Source: Glycomyces sp. NRRL B-16210
GTDB lineage: Bacteria; Actinomycetota; Actinomycetes; Mycobacteriales; Micromonosporaceae
Direction: 5' to 3'
DNA length: 64,000 nt
Assembly: GCF_000719515.1 (NCBI RefSeq)
Contig: NZ_JOGR01000002.1
Coordinates: 186,001-250,000, forward strand
This document shows positions 35,078 through 43,715 of the stretch, one piece after another; the first letter of the stretch is position 1; each line of letters begins with the position of its first letter. The notes beneath the pieces were generated by a model. That model was not told the DNA's origin and did not search any database. It was given only the letters and a program-made list of their open reading frames with translations. Position numbers and translations under genes: made by a program.

Positions 35078-37151
35078 TGCCGCTCCACAGTCGGTCGAAC
35101 AGGTTGTCGAAGGTGATCGTGATCTCCTCGGGTTCGGCGTCGAAGCAGGTGACACCGGGCTGCTCGCCCTTGAGCGCGTTGAAGAACTCCGATCGGCACG
35201 AGGCGTCGCCCACGGCGATCACGTACACGACCACCTTCGAGTCCGCCAGCCGCTCATGGACCTCCGCCACGGTGGTCGCCGACGGGTCGGGGTCGTCGCC
35301 GTCGGTGAGCACCACCATCGCGCTGAGCCGCTCGTCGGGCCTGGCGGCCTCCAGCGCGTCGATGCCGTCGATGATCATGTCGTGCAGGTCGACGCCGATC
35401 TGCACTCCCGCCGCCTGGAGCAGGCCGGTGGCGTCGCCGCCGTCGCCGCCGATGCCGAAGAGCTCGGCGTGGGAGTCCGGGCCGTCGGCCGGGAACGTCC
35501 ACAGGCCCGCGCGGTCCTCCGGGCCGAGGTACTCCAACGCGGTCGCGACGCCCTCGGTGGCCAGCTCGAACCGGGTCGGAGCGCCGGCGGCGTCATCGTG
35601 CATCGTCCGCGAGCGGTCGATCGACAGCAGCACGTCCGCCGGAGCCCGGGTCGTCCCGTAGTCCTCCCGCAGGTCCCCGTACTCGCGCACGCTGATCGGC
35701 TCGGTCTCGAACGCGAACCGCTTCACGAACTCCACCTCGTCGGCGAGCGGTTCCCCGTCGTAGTCGACCGACCGCACGCCCGCCCCGGCCGGATACGACC
35801 CGCCGCCGCCCGCCAGCCACGCGACCAGGTCGTCGGCGACCTCCGCGCGCCGCTGCGCCCACCGGTCGCCCCCGTCCGACCAGTCGAACCGCACCGCCTG
35901 GTAGTCGAGGGACCCGAACGCCTCGCCGTACACCGGCAGCAGGTCCGAGCGCTTCTTCGTCTCCACCGGGCACTCCCCGCCCATCGGCTTCCCGGAGTTG
36001 TACCGGGCCAACGCCGCCTCCGTGGTCAGCACCGCGGCGTTCGGCGAGGGGTCCTGCGCCCGCGACAGGCCGCACAGCAGCCCCGTGTCGTCGCTCGCCA
36101 GCGCGATCCCCAAGGACGCGCCCCAGTTCGCCAGCTTGCGCTCGAGCCGGGCCACGGTCCCCTCCGACGCGGGGCCCTCGCCGTACATCGCCCGCAGGAA
36201 CAAAAGGCCCGTGTGCGACATGGACGGATCGGACCGCAGCACGGAGACGCGGTACTCCGCGTCGAGCTCGTCCAGCAGCTCCGGCAGCGACGCCTCGGCG
36301 ATCTGCGAGGCGCCGTTGAACCCCTTGTTCAAGATCCCGCCCGGCACCGCCAGCACCAGCGGGGTCTTCCCGATCGGCACCGAGGGCCCGAGCACGTCGT
36401 TGCCGACCGGCGACTCCCGCAGCGCGTCGGAGGCGAGATCGACATAGGTCCGGGACTCGGTGATCCACAGATGCGGCCTCGGCCCGACATCGCGCAACGG
36501 GACCAGCGGCTCCCCGTCCCGCTCCTCGTCCCGCTCCTCATCGGGCCGCCAGCCTTGACGCAGCGCCTGTTCCACAGGGCCCCAAGTCGCGTCGTAGGCC
36601 GTCACGTTCGCCGTCCGGCAGTCCCCGGCCCCCGGGCGGGCGTTGAACTCGGCGATCGCCTCCTGGAGCCCCGCCGCGCCGTCCACCGGCAGCAGCACCG
36701 TCAACTCCACCGGATCGGCGCAGCCGCCGACCGCGCGGTCACCGCCGAACCCCCAGCCCAGCGGACCCGACGCCACACCCGAGACCAGCAGCAGCGCACT
36801 GACAACCACCGCCCAAAACTCGAACCGGGAACGCGAACCGCGCCGCAGCAGCGACCGCCACGCGAACGCGCCCGACCCGATCGCCCCACCGAAGCACAAC
36901 GCCCACAACAGATCGAAATCACGCACCCCCGCCGACACCACCGCCGCACCGACGCCCGCACCGGTCACCAGCGTCGCCGCCCGCAGCCGCGGCGGCAACC
37001 GAGGCGGCGGCCGGCGGTGGCCCCCGTGCGAGGAGGACCAGCTCGGCTCCTCCTCCAGCGTCTCCGTAGGCGGCCTGCGATGACTCCCCCTGGGAGCGAG
37101 GGAGCCCGGTTCCTCGTCATCGGGTTCGGATCGTGGTCGGCTCGAGGACAC
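35070..37151 (-). CDS. Membrane protein with binding-protein-like and VWA domains
   Basis: A 693-residue protein: a charged, Pro/Arg-rich cytoplasmic N-terminus (1-57), three likely membrane segments (about 58-76, 80-100, 110-134), a long outer region resembling a substrate-binding fold (about 145-495, with AIAEFNARPG and KTPLVLAVPGGI), and a C-terminal von Willebrand A domain (505-693) whose metal site begins SIDRSRT (Asp512) and continues VVLTDGDD. The GTG start at 37149-37151 is set by GGAG six bases upstream. Such binding-fold/VWA proteins occur in actinomycetes, but their job is not known. It is translationally coupled to the solute-binding-like gene downstream. Confidence 0.75.
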   Translation of the reverse strand: MSSSRPRSEPDDEEPGSLAPRGSHRRPPTETLEEEPSWSSSHGGHRRPPPRLPPRLRAATLVTGAGVGAAVVSAGVRDFDLLWALCFGGAIGSGAFAWRSLLRRGSRSRFEFWAVVVSALLLVSGVASGPLGWGFGGDRAVGGCADPVELTVLLPVDGAAGLQEAIAEFNARPGAGDCRTANVTAYDATWGPVEQALRQGWRPDEERDEERDGEPLVPLRDVGPRPHLWITESRTYVDLASDALRESPVGNDVLGPSVPIGKTPLVLAVPGGILNKGFNGASQIAEASLPELLDELDAEYRVSVLRSDPSMSHTGLLFLRAMYGEGPASEGTVARLERKLANWGASLGIALASDDTGLLCGLSRAQDPSPNAAVLTTEAALARYNSGKPMGGECPVETKKRSDLLPVYGEAFGSLDYQAVRFDWSDGGDRWAQRRAEVADDLVAWLAGGGGSYPAGAGVRSVDYDGEPLADEVEFVKRFAFETEPISVREYGDLREDYGTTRAPADVLLSIDRSRTMHDDAAGAPTRFELATEGVATALEYLGPEDRAGLWTFPADGPDSHAELFGIGGDGGDATGLLQAAGVQIGVDLHDMIIDGIDALEAARPDERLSAMVVLTDGDDPDPSATTVAEVHERLADSKVVVYVIAVGDASCRSEFFNALKGEQPGVTCFDAEPEEITITFDNLFDRLWSGNG

Positions 37152-37304
37152 CGTTGTCTCCGTTAGGGGTAGATACCGGGTCCCGTCGTCCGTTCTGGAG
37201 CCCGGAAGCGATAACCCACAGTATGCCGCATCCCGAACACAGAGAGGGAGGTCGATACAAGCGCTTTCCGGACACGACGCGCCCCGCTGGGGCACGATCG
37301 GTGC

Positions 37305-37829
37305 ATGATCACCATCCGCCCGGTCGCCCTCGACGACGCCGAGACCCTCGCCGACCTGCGCACCGACAGCCGCGAGCACCTCGCCCCCTGGGAACCCGAC
37401 CGCGGTGAGGCCTTCTTCACCGCCGAAGGCCAGCGCGAGGCCATCGCCGTCGCCCTCGACCGGGACGCGGCCGGGATCGGCCGCTCCTACGTCATCGCCG
37501 ACGACGGGCGGCCCGTCGGCGGCCTCGTGTTCAACTCGATCCTGCGCGGCCCCTACTTCAGCTCGTGCAGCCTCGGCTACTGGGTCGCCCGCGCCGAGAC
37601 CGGGCGCGGGGTCGCCACGGCCGCCGTGGGCCTCGCCAAACGGGTAGCCTTCGAGGAGCTCGAACTGCGCCGCGTCCAGGCCGAGACCCTCGTCCACAAC
37701 CTCGCCTCGCAGAAAGTCCTGGAACGCAACGGGTTCGAGCCGGTAGGACTGGCACCCGCCTACCTCAAGATCGCCGGAACCTGGCAGGACCACCTGCTGT
37801 TCCAGGCACTCGACCCCGCGAGGGACTGA
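37305..37829 (+). CDS. GNAT-family N-acetyltransferase, RimJ-like
   Basis: A 174-residue acetyltransferase similar to the enzymes that acetylate ribosomal protein N-termini. The acetyl-CoA loop is ETGRGVATAAVGL near 98-110, followed by LVHNLASQKVLERNGFEPVG, a strong RimJ/RimL signature. It lies two bases before the DUF1990 gene, so the two are co-transcribed. The ribosome site is weak. Confidence 0.85.
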   Translation: MITIRPVALDDAETLADLRTDSREHLAPWEPDRGEAFFTAEGQREAIAVALDRDAAGIGRSYVIADDGRPVGGLVFNSILRGPYFSSCSLGYWVARAETGRGVATAAVGLAKRVAFEELELRRVQAETLVHNLASQKVLERNGFEPVGLAPAYLKIAGTWQDHLLFQALDPARD

Positions 37830-37831
37830 AC

Positions 37832-38326
37832 ATGCGCTTCGACGTCAACTACCCCGAGGTCGGCGCGTCCCGCGACGTGCCCCTCCCCGACGGCTACCGC
37901 CACCTGCGCCGCGAGACCCTCGTCGACGCCCCGCTCGCGGAAGCCGCCGACCTCCTCATGACCTGGGGCCTCCACGAGCGCTGCGGCCTGCACCCGCGCC
38001 CGAGCGCGCCCCGCGCCGCCCCCGGCGTCAAGGTCACCCTCCGCTTCGCGAGCCTCCTCTCCATACCCTGCCAGGTCACCTGGGCCGACCAGACGGCCAC
38101 GCGCGCCGGCTTCGGCTACGGCTCCCTGCCCGGCCACCCCGAACGCGGCGAGGCCGCGTTCCTCCTCGAATCGGTGGGGGAGCGGCGCACCCGCTTCACC
38201 CTCCGCTCCTTCTCGGTCCCCGGCACCCCGCTCAGCCGCGCCGCGTCGCCGGTCGCGCGGCTCCTCCAGGCCCGCGCCACCGAGCGCTTCACCGCCGTCA
38301 TGCGCGAGGCCTTCGCCGCCCGCTGA
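37832..38326 (+). CDS. DUF1990-family protein
   Basis: A 164-residue soluble protein matching the DUF1990 pattern: WGLHERCGLHPR, a hydrophobic centre (PCQVTW), FGYGSLPGHPERGEAAF and a terminal SPVARLLQARATERF. The family is common in actinomycetes and plants, with no assigned reaction. It starts two bases after the acetyltransferase stop and probably relies on coupled translation. Confidence 0.75.
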   Translation: MRFDVNYPEVGASRDVPLPDGYRHLRRETLVDAPLAEAADLLMTWGLHERCGLHPRPSAPRAAPGVKVTLRFASLLSIPCQVTWADQTATRAGFGYGSLPGHPERGEAAFLLESVGERRTRFTLRSFSVPGTPLSRAASPVARLLQARATERFTAVMREAFAAR

Positions 38327-38398
38327 CTTTCCCGAACCCCGGTGGCGGACTGCCCCGTTGCGTAGATTTCGGCTGAGAGAGCCGAATCGGAGGTCGCC

Positions 38399-39190
38399 AT
38401 GGACATCGCACTGCTCGGCGTCGGACACCTCGGCGAGGCCGTCCTCGCGGGGCTGCTCGACTCGGGCCTGCCCGCCTCGCAGATCTGGGCCACCGCCCTC
38501 CCCGAGAAACGCGCCGCCGCGCTGGCCGACCGTTACGGCGTGGAGGTCGGCACCCACAATCCGAGCGCGGTCGCGGAGGCGGACGTGGTGCTCGTGGCGG
38601 TGCCGCCGGTGGCGGTGCGGCCGCTGCTCAAGGCGATCGGGCCCTCCCTCAGGCCCGACACGGCCGTGGTCTCGCTCGCCGCGGGGGTCCCGCTGGCGAC
38701 GCTCACGGCGGCGCTGCCGGACGGCGTCGGGGTCGCCCGCGCGATGACGAACATCGCCGCGCGCACCCGCCAGGCCGCCACGGCACTGTGCGCTTCCGAG
38801 GGGTTCGACCTCACCGAGATCGAGGACCTGTTCGACCGCGTCGGCGTCACCGTCACGGTGGACGAGTCCCTTATGGACCTGGTTACCGCGGTCGCCGGTT
38901 CGGGCCCGGCTTTCCTGTTCTCCCTTGCGGATTCGCTCATCTCGGCTGCGGTGGACGGCGGCATGGAGCCGGTCGCCGCCCGCGTCATGGTCGACCAGAT
39001 GCTCCTCGGCACCTGCCTGCACCTGCACTCCTCGGACGAGTCGCCCGCGACCATGCTGGAGCGCGTCGCCACGCCCGGCGGGACCACGCACGCCGCGCTG
39101 GACGTGCTCAGGGCAGGGCACGTCGACGCGACCGTGAAGGCCGCCATCCAGGCCGCGACCGAGCGCGGCCACAAGCTCTCCGGCGAGTGA
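38399..39190 (+). CDS. proC: Pyrroline-5-carboxylate reductase
   Basis: A 263-residue enzyme catalysing the last step of proline synthesis, NAD(P)H-dependent reduction of pyrroline-5-carboxylate. It has the Rossmann motif LLGVGHLGEAVL (5-16), VARAMTNIAA in the usual PNTP position, and the C-terminal signature VAGSGPAFLFSLADSLISAA plus TPGGTTHAALD. The PNTP segment being MTNI is a small deviation, so a secondary ProC paralogue is possible. GGAGG precedes ATG. Confidence 0.87.
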   Translation: MDIALLGVGHLGEAVLAGLLDSGLPASQIWATALPEKRAAALADRYGVEVGTHNPSAVAEADVVLVAVPPVAVRPLLKAIGPSLRPDTAVVSLAAGVPLATLTAALPDGVGVARAMTNIAARTRQAATALCASEGFDLTEIEDLFDRVGVTVTVDESLMDLVTAVAGSGPAFLFSLADSLISAAVDGGMEPVAARVMVDQMLLGTCLHLHSSDESPATMLERVATPGGTTHAALDVLRAGHVDATVKAAIQAATERGHKLSGE

Positions 39191-39238
39191 CGTGAGCCCG
39201 ATGGCGGCATCACGGGTGCGTACGCGGTCGTCTGCGGC

Positions 39239-40231
39239 TCACGCCGCCGCATCCTCACCGCGCCGGTGTCGTCTCCGCATCACGAGCGCCGCCACCACGA
39301 CAAGGACCGCACCGGCCGCGAGCATCTCGATGTAGGCCCAGCGCAGGCCGCTGGTGAACGCGTCGTAGGTCAGCGGTGCGAAGTCCGCGTCCTCGGCCCT
39401 CTCGACGAACTGCGCGCGGCCCTCGGCGAGTCCCAACAGCGCCCCGAGCGCCAAGATCGCGCTGAGGCCTCCGACGACGAGCGCCGCGATCCACTTGCGC
39501 GGGGCGAGTACGAACGCGGCGGCCAGCAGGGCCAGGCCGATCCACGGCAACCAAATGGCGGCCCATTCGAGCCGCTCGACGTAGGACTGCAACTCGGGGA
39601 CCTGCTCGGATTCGACCAGCACGTACTGCGCCTCGACCTGCGGGATGTGGGCCGCGGCCGCGAAGTCGGCCTCCACCAGGCGTTCCTTCACGACGGCGAC
39701 GACCCGGCCGAGGTCGAGCGCGAGCGTGTCCCCCTCGGCCAGCACGGCTCCGGCGTTCTCCCCGCGCAGGGCCGAGACGAGGGAGGCGTGCGCTTCGCGC
39801 ACGGCCGCGTCCCAGAGGTCGAGGTACGCCTGGGAGGCGACGAACTCGCTCACCTCCTGCGCGATGCGCTCGCGCATGGCCTCGGCGGCGGAGGCGATGA
39901 GATCGTCCACGGCCGCGGGCCGGTTCCCGCCGGCCGAGTCGATCGCCTCGCCGGCGATCCGTTCGAGGTCGACGGCGTCCACGATCGTCTCGGTGACGAG
40001 GTCGGCGATCGCGGCCCGCACGCGCTCGTCCTCGGCGATCACGGCGGTCCGGTCGGTGAAGCGGTCGGTGTCGAGCAGTTCGAGGCGGGCGTAGAACGCG
40101 GCGATGGCCGCGGTGATGGCGAGGACCGCGAGGACGCAGGCGAGCATCGAGGCGATCCATCGCAGCAGGTGCCGTATGCGGTGGCGCTGTTCTTCCTCCG
40201 CAACGGTTTCGGTCTCCGGGGTGTCGTCCAC
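39239..40231 (-). CDS. Integral membrane protein of unknown function
   Basis: A 330-residue protein with an acidic N-terminus, one membrane helix at about 27-52, a large outer helical domain (about 55-225, rich in Ala/Glu with FTDRTAVIAEDERVRAAIADL) and three or so membrane segments in the C-terminal third ending in a basic RRRHRRGED tail. Similar proteins are common in actinomycetes and unassigned. The GTG start at 40229-40231 is set by GGGAGG. Confidence 0.65.
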   Translation of the reverse strand: MDDTPETETVAEEEQRHRIRHLLRWIASMLACVLAVLAITAAIAAFYARLELLDTDRFTDRTAVIAEDERVRAAIADLVTETIVDAVDLERIAGEAIDSAGGNRPAAVDDLIASAAEAMRERIAQEVSEFVASQAYLDLWDAAVREAHASLVSALRGENAGAVLAEGDTLALDLGRVVAVVKERLVEADFAAAAHIPQVEAQYVLVESEQVPELQSYVERLEWAAIWLPWIGLALLAAAFVLAPRKWIAALVVGGLSAILALGALLGLAEGRAQFVERAEDADFAPLTYDAFTSGLRWAYIEMLAAGAVLVVVAALVMRRRHRRGEDAAA

Positions 40232-40323
40232 GTCCGCCTCCCTCTTCGCCCTCCAATCCACCCTAATCAGTGCGAAAGATTCATGTGGGCGGTTCGGCTG
40301 AGGCGTTCGGCGCGAACGCGAAA

Positions 40324-40347
40324 GGGCGGCGGGGGAGCCCGCCGCCC
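40324..40347 (-). terminator. Terminator of the serine protease gene
   Basis: A perfect 10-bp stem GGGCGGCGGG/CCCGCCGCCC (40324-40333 and 40338-40347) with a 4-base loop and TTTCG after it on the minus strand, 12 bases past the protease stop. Confidence 0.75.
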
Positions 40348-40359
40348 TCTCCTCCGACG

Positions 40360-41559
40360 CTAGAAGTCGTAGCGCAGGTACGGCGCGATGAGCGGGTAGA
40401 TCAGGTCCATCCGCACCGCGCTGTTCGGGCATCCGCCGAGGTGGTGGAGGCCGACGACCTTGCCGGAGTCGCGGCTGACCACCGGCGAGCCCGAGGAGCC
40501 GCCTTCGGTGTCGCACAGGTACGCCAGGTCGCTGTGCCAGCCGCGGGCGGTCCACGCGTTGTCGCTGATCCGGCACTGCGCGGTGCCCGATCCGGAGTGC
40601 GAGCCCTCGTCGCTGACGGCGGCGATGCGCATCGGCCTGCCGCCGGGGTGCCCTGGGATGAAGACCTTCTCGCCGGTGGCGGCCTGCCCGCGGTCGATCT
40701 TCAGGTGCGGCAGGTGCGCGATCCGGTCGTATTCGGCGACGGTGAACAGCGTGTAGTCGTAGGTGTAGTTCGTCGCCAGGACTTTGGCGCCGGTCACCTT
40801 GACCGGCTTGGCCGTCGCCCCGCCCGAGCACTCCAGGCACTCGTATCCGAACTGGACCTCGGTGACCTTCGCCTCGGCGCTGGTGGCGAGGCAGTGGTTG
40901 TTGGTGAGCAGCCGGTTCCCGGATTCGACGAGCCATGCGGTGCAGTAGAACTGGTCGTCGATGATGATCCGCGCGACCGACTTGCTCGCGTCGTAGGCCT
41001 CGGGGTCGCTCTCGCGGTAGCAGACGGCGTGCACGGAGTCGTCCTCGCCGCAGACGCTCTCGGCCTCCCTCTCGGGCAGGCGCGCTTCGAGTTCGGTCTC
41101 GTTGAGCCCGCGCGCGTACGCGGCGATCCGGGCTTCGGCCGCGACGCCGTCGGACGGGTCGTCGTGCAGCTCGACGACGGCGGTGTCGCCCTCGACCGAG
41201 AGCGCCCGGATCGCGCCGTCGATGATGTCGGCGGCGCCGTACCGGTGCGATTCGGTGCCGTCCGCGCCGGTGACGACGAGCGCGTCGCGCGGGCCGAGCG
41301 CGACGCGGTCGAACCGAGCCTTGATGAAGGCCGCGTCCGGGTGCGTCAGGGCCCGTTCGGATCCGGGGCCGAGGGCCGCGTCGACGGTCTCGATCGCGGC
41401 GATCTGGTTCGCGCCGTAGGCGGGTGCGGCCTCGATCGCGTCCTGGGCTCCCGCCGGGGGAGCCGAGACGAGTGCGGCGGCGACCGCGAACGCTCCCGCG
41501 GCGGCGCCGATGAGGATTCGGTGTCGGGTCTGCGGTGTCTCTTGTGCTCTCACGTGCAC
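40360..41559 (-). CDS. Secreted trypsin-like serine protease
   Basis: A 399-residue exported protease. Signal peptide about 1-39 (ending PPAGAQ), a propeptide-like region (about 40-185), then a chymotrypsin/V8-fold domain with catalytic His222 in LLTNNHCLAT, Asp268 in NYTYDYTLF and Ser356 in GGSSGSPV. Several Cys pairs are present as expected for an extracellular enzyme. The start is GTG at 41557-41559 or the in-frame GTG two codons later. It is a monocistronic gene ending in its own terminator. Confidence 0.87.
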   Translation of the reverse strand: MHVRAQETPQTRHRILIGAAAGAFAVAAALVSAPPAGAQDAIEAAPAYGANQIAAIETVDAALGPGSERALTHPDAAFIKARFDRVALGPRDALVVTGADGTESHRYGAADIIDGAIRALSVEGDTAVVELHDDPSDGVAAEARIAAYARGLNETELEARLPEREAESVCGEDDSVHAVCYRESDPEAYDASKSVARIIIDDQFYCTAWLVESGNRLLTNNHCLATSAEAKVTEVQFGYECLECSGGATAKPVKVTGAKVLATNYTYDYTLFTVAEYDRIAHLPHLKIDRGQAATGEKVFIPGHPGGRPMRIAAVSDEGSHSGSGTAQCRISDNAWTARGWHSDLAYLCDTEGGSSGSPVVSRDSGKVVGLHHLGGCPNSAVRMDLIYPLIAPYLRYDF

Positions 41560-41599
41560 GAACCCTAGGGGCCCGGGGGCTGCGGCGCGGCGTTTCGGG

Positions 41600-42523
41600 T
41601 CAATCGGCGTGCGTCTTGAACCAGGCGAGGGTCGCGGCGACGGCCTCCTCGTGGGGCGTCACCCGGGCCTCGCCGAAGGAGGCGCGGAAGGCGGTGTCGT
41701 CCACGATCCACGGCCGGTCCCGCTGGTACCAGGTCTCGCCCAGTTCCCGCACGTCCCGGTTGAACAGGCCGATGAGGCGCTGCGCGCCGCGGCCGACGCC
41801 CGAGCTGCGCGGGTTTCCGCCTGCGGCCTTCCACACCAGGTCGAGGAGGGCGCTCCCGGTGAGCGGCGGCCCGGCCGGCAGGTGCCACACGTGCCCGTCG
41901 GCGCTGGGGTTCTCGCCGAGGGTGGCCAGTGCGGCGGCGAGGTCGGGCAGGTAGGCGACGGTGTGCGGCTGGTCGAGTTCGCCGACCCAGCGGGCGGTCT
42001 TCCCGGCTGCGGCGGCGGCGAAGACCGTCGCGCCGAGGATGGTGTTGCGCCCTCGCGGTCCGAAGTAGTCCGAGGCGCGGCCGATCGCGGCGGCGATGCG
42101 GCCTTCCTTGTGGGCGTTGAGGATGAGTTCGGCCGCGGCGGCGCGGGCCCGGCCCTTCGGGTTCCGGGCCGCATACGGCAGCTCCTCGGTCATGGGGACC
42201 TCGACGGGCCCGTACATGTAGAGGTTGTCGGCCACGACCAGGCGGGCCCCGGCCCGCTCGACCGCGGAGACGATCGTGTCGGTGAACCCCACGAACTCGT
42301 TCGCCCACTTCGCGTACGGCGGCTGCGCGCACTGGTAGACCACCGCGGCGCCCTCGCAGGCCGCGGCGGCGCCGTCGGCGGTGGTGATGTCGGCGCCGAA
42401 GCCGCCCGGCCCCGCGCCGCTGCGGCTGACGGCGCGCACTTCGTGGCCGCGGGCAGTGAGTTCGGCGGCGACGGTACCGCCGATCGCGCCGGTGCCGCCG
42501 AGGACGACATGAAGGTCAGGCAT
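41600..42523 (-). CDS. NAD(P)-dependent epimerase/dehydratase-like protein
   Basis: A 307-residue Rossmann-fold protein of the extended SDR type. The cofactor loop is VLGGTGAIGGTVAAEL (7-22), altered from the classic GxxGxxG, and an NLYMYGP segment stands where extended SDRs carry their active site. It may be an NADPH-binding reductase or regulator. Upstream, GGGTA and TACCC (42546-42566) form an inverted repeat that may be an operator, probably for the GntR/TetR hybrid encoded just upstream. Confidence 0.75.
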   Translation of the reverse strand: MPDLHVVLGGTGAIGGTVAAELTARGHEVRAVSRSGAGPGGFGADITTADGAAAACEGAAVVYQCAQPPYAKWANEFVGFTDTIVSAVERAGARLVVADNLYMYGPVEVPMTEELPYAARNPKGRARAAAAELILNAHKEGRIAAAIGRASDYFGPRGRNTILGATVFAAAAAGKTARWVGELDQPHTVAYLPDLAAALATLGENPSADGHVWHLPAGPPLTGSALLDLVWKAAGGNPRSSGVGRGAQRLIGLFNRDVRELGETWYQRDRPWIVDDTAFRASFGEARVTPHEEAVAATLAWFKTHAD

Positions 42524-42621
42524 GATTGGCTCCCGTTCCCTTGGTGGGTAACGCTGTTATATACCCCGCCGCCGAATTCTGCCCACCGCCGAAGCGACCC
42601 ACCGTTTAGCTCCACAAAGGA

Positions 42622-43554
42622 TCAAGCGCCGGTTCGCCTCGCCGCCAAGGCCTCCACGCCGTCGAGCAGGAGACCGAGGCCCAGTTCGAACATCGCGTCC
42701 AGGTCCATGTCGTAGCCCTCCGTCAGGGCCCCGGCGGGCCCGAAGAGCGCCGCGAAGTGCGGGTACGGCGACAACCGGCCCTCCGTGTGCATCACCGGGA
42801 CGTACCGGAGGTCGGTCCACTCCTCGGCTGAGAGGCCCGTGTCGGAGACGGCCGCGTCTTCGAGGTCGAAGTTCGCCGAGAGGCCCACGATGTGGCTGTA
42901 GAGCAGCACATGCACGTCGAACCGCAGCTTCGGCGGCAGCCCGATCCCTTCGAGCGCCCCGAGGATGCGGTCGCCGATCCACAGGAGGCTCGACACCGGC
43001 AGCGGCCTGGTGAGCGGACTGATCCGGCCGAGCCAAGGGTGCGCGCGATGCGTCCTCCACAGCGCGGACGCGAACGCCTCGACCCGCTCGCGCCACGGGG
43101 CCGCCTCGTCGTCGTCCACGCGCAGTCCGGCGTAGACGCGGTCGGCCATCGCCGCCAGCAGCTCGTCCTTGTCCTCCACGAACCGGTACAGCGACATCGG
43201 CGCCACGCCGCAGCGCCCCGCCAGCGCCCGCATCGAGACCGCTTCCAGCCCTTCGGCATCGGCGATCGCGATGGCCTCGGCGAGGACCTGCTCCCGGGTC
43301 AGCTCGGGCGTCGCCGTCCTGCCCGCTTTTCGGCGGGGCGCGACGACCGTGCCCGAGCGCGGGCGGGTGATGACCAGCCCTTCGGCCCGGAGCACGTCCA
43401 GCGCCTTCGTCGCCGTGGCGAGCGCCACACCGAATTCCTGGGCGACCCTCCGCGTCGACGGCACCTTGTCGCCCGGGGCCAGCTCCCGGTCGGCGATGCG
43501 CCTGCGCAACTCGGCGGCGATGCGCGCGTACGGCGGTTCAAGCGATTCGGCCAC
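42622..43554 (-). CDS. Hybrid GntR-TetR transcriptional regulator
   Basis: A 310-residue protein with two DNA-binding domains in one chain: a GntR winged helix (about 7-72, KVPSTRRVAQEFGVALATATKALDVL) and a TetR helix-turn-helix (about 85-135, AGRCGVAPMSLYRFVEDKDEL), followed by a TetR-type ligand domain. The architecture is known from actinomycetes, usually as drug- or metabolite-responsive repressors. It is divergent from the FAD monooxygenase and upstream of the epimerase-like gene, both plausible targets. A CTGT/ACAG palindrome at 43572-43585 is a possible operator. Confidence 0.85.
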   Translation of the reverse strand: MAESLEPPYARIAAELRRRIADRELAPGDKVPSTRRVAQEFGVALATATKALDVLRAEGLVITRPRSGTVVAPRRKAGRTATPELTREQVLAEAIAIADAEGLEAVSMRALAGRCGVAPMSLYRFVEDKDELLAAMADRVYAGLRVDDDEAAPWRERVEAFASALWRTHRAHPWLGRISPLTRPLPVSSLLWIGDRILGALEGIGLPPKLRFDVHVLLYSHIVGLSANFDLEDAAVSDTGLSAEEWTDLRYVPVMHTEGRLSPYPHFAALFGPAGALTEGYDMDLDAMFELGLGLLLDGVEALAARRTGA

Positions 43555-43715
43555 GTCGGCCCCTCCCCGGGTCTGTACTACGACAGATCCTAGCCCCCGG
43601 CGCGAACCGCGCCTCCCTCTGACCTAGGGCAGTTCGAGCATGTATTTGCAGGTGAACACCGTCTTCCCTACCGTGGTGACCACCAGATCGATACAACGTA
43701 CTCGGAGGAACCCCG

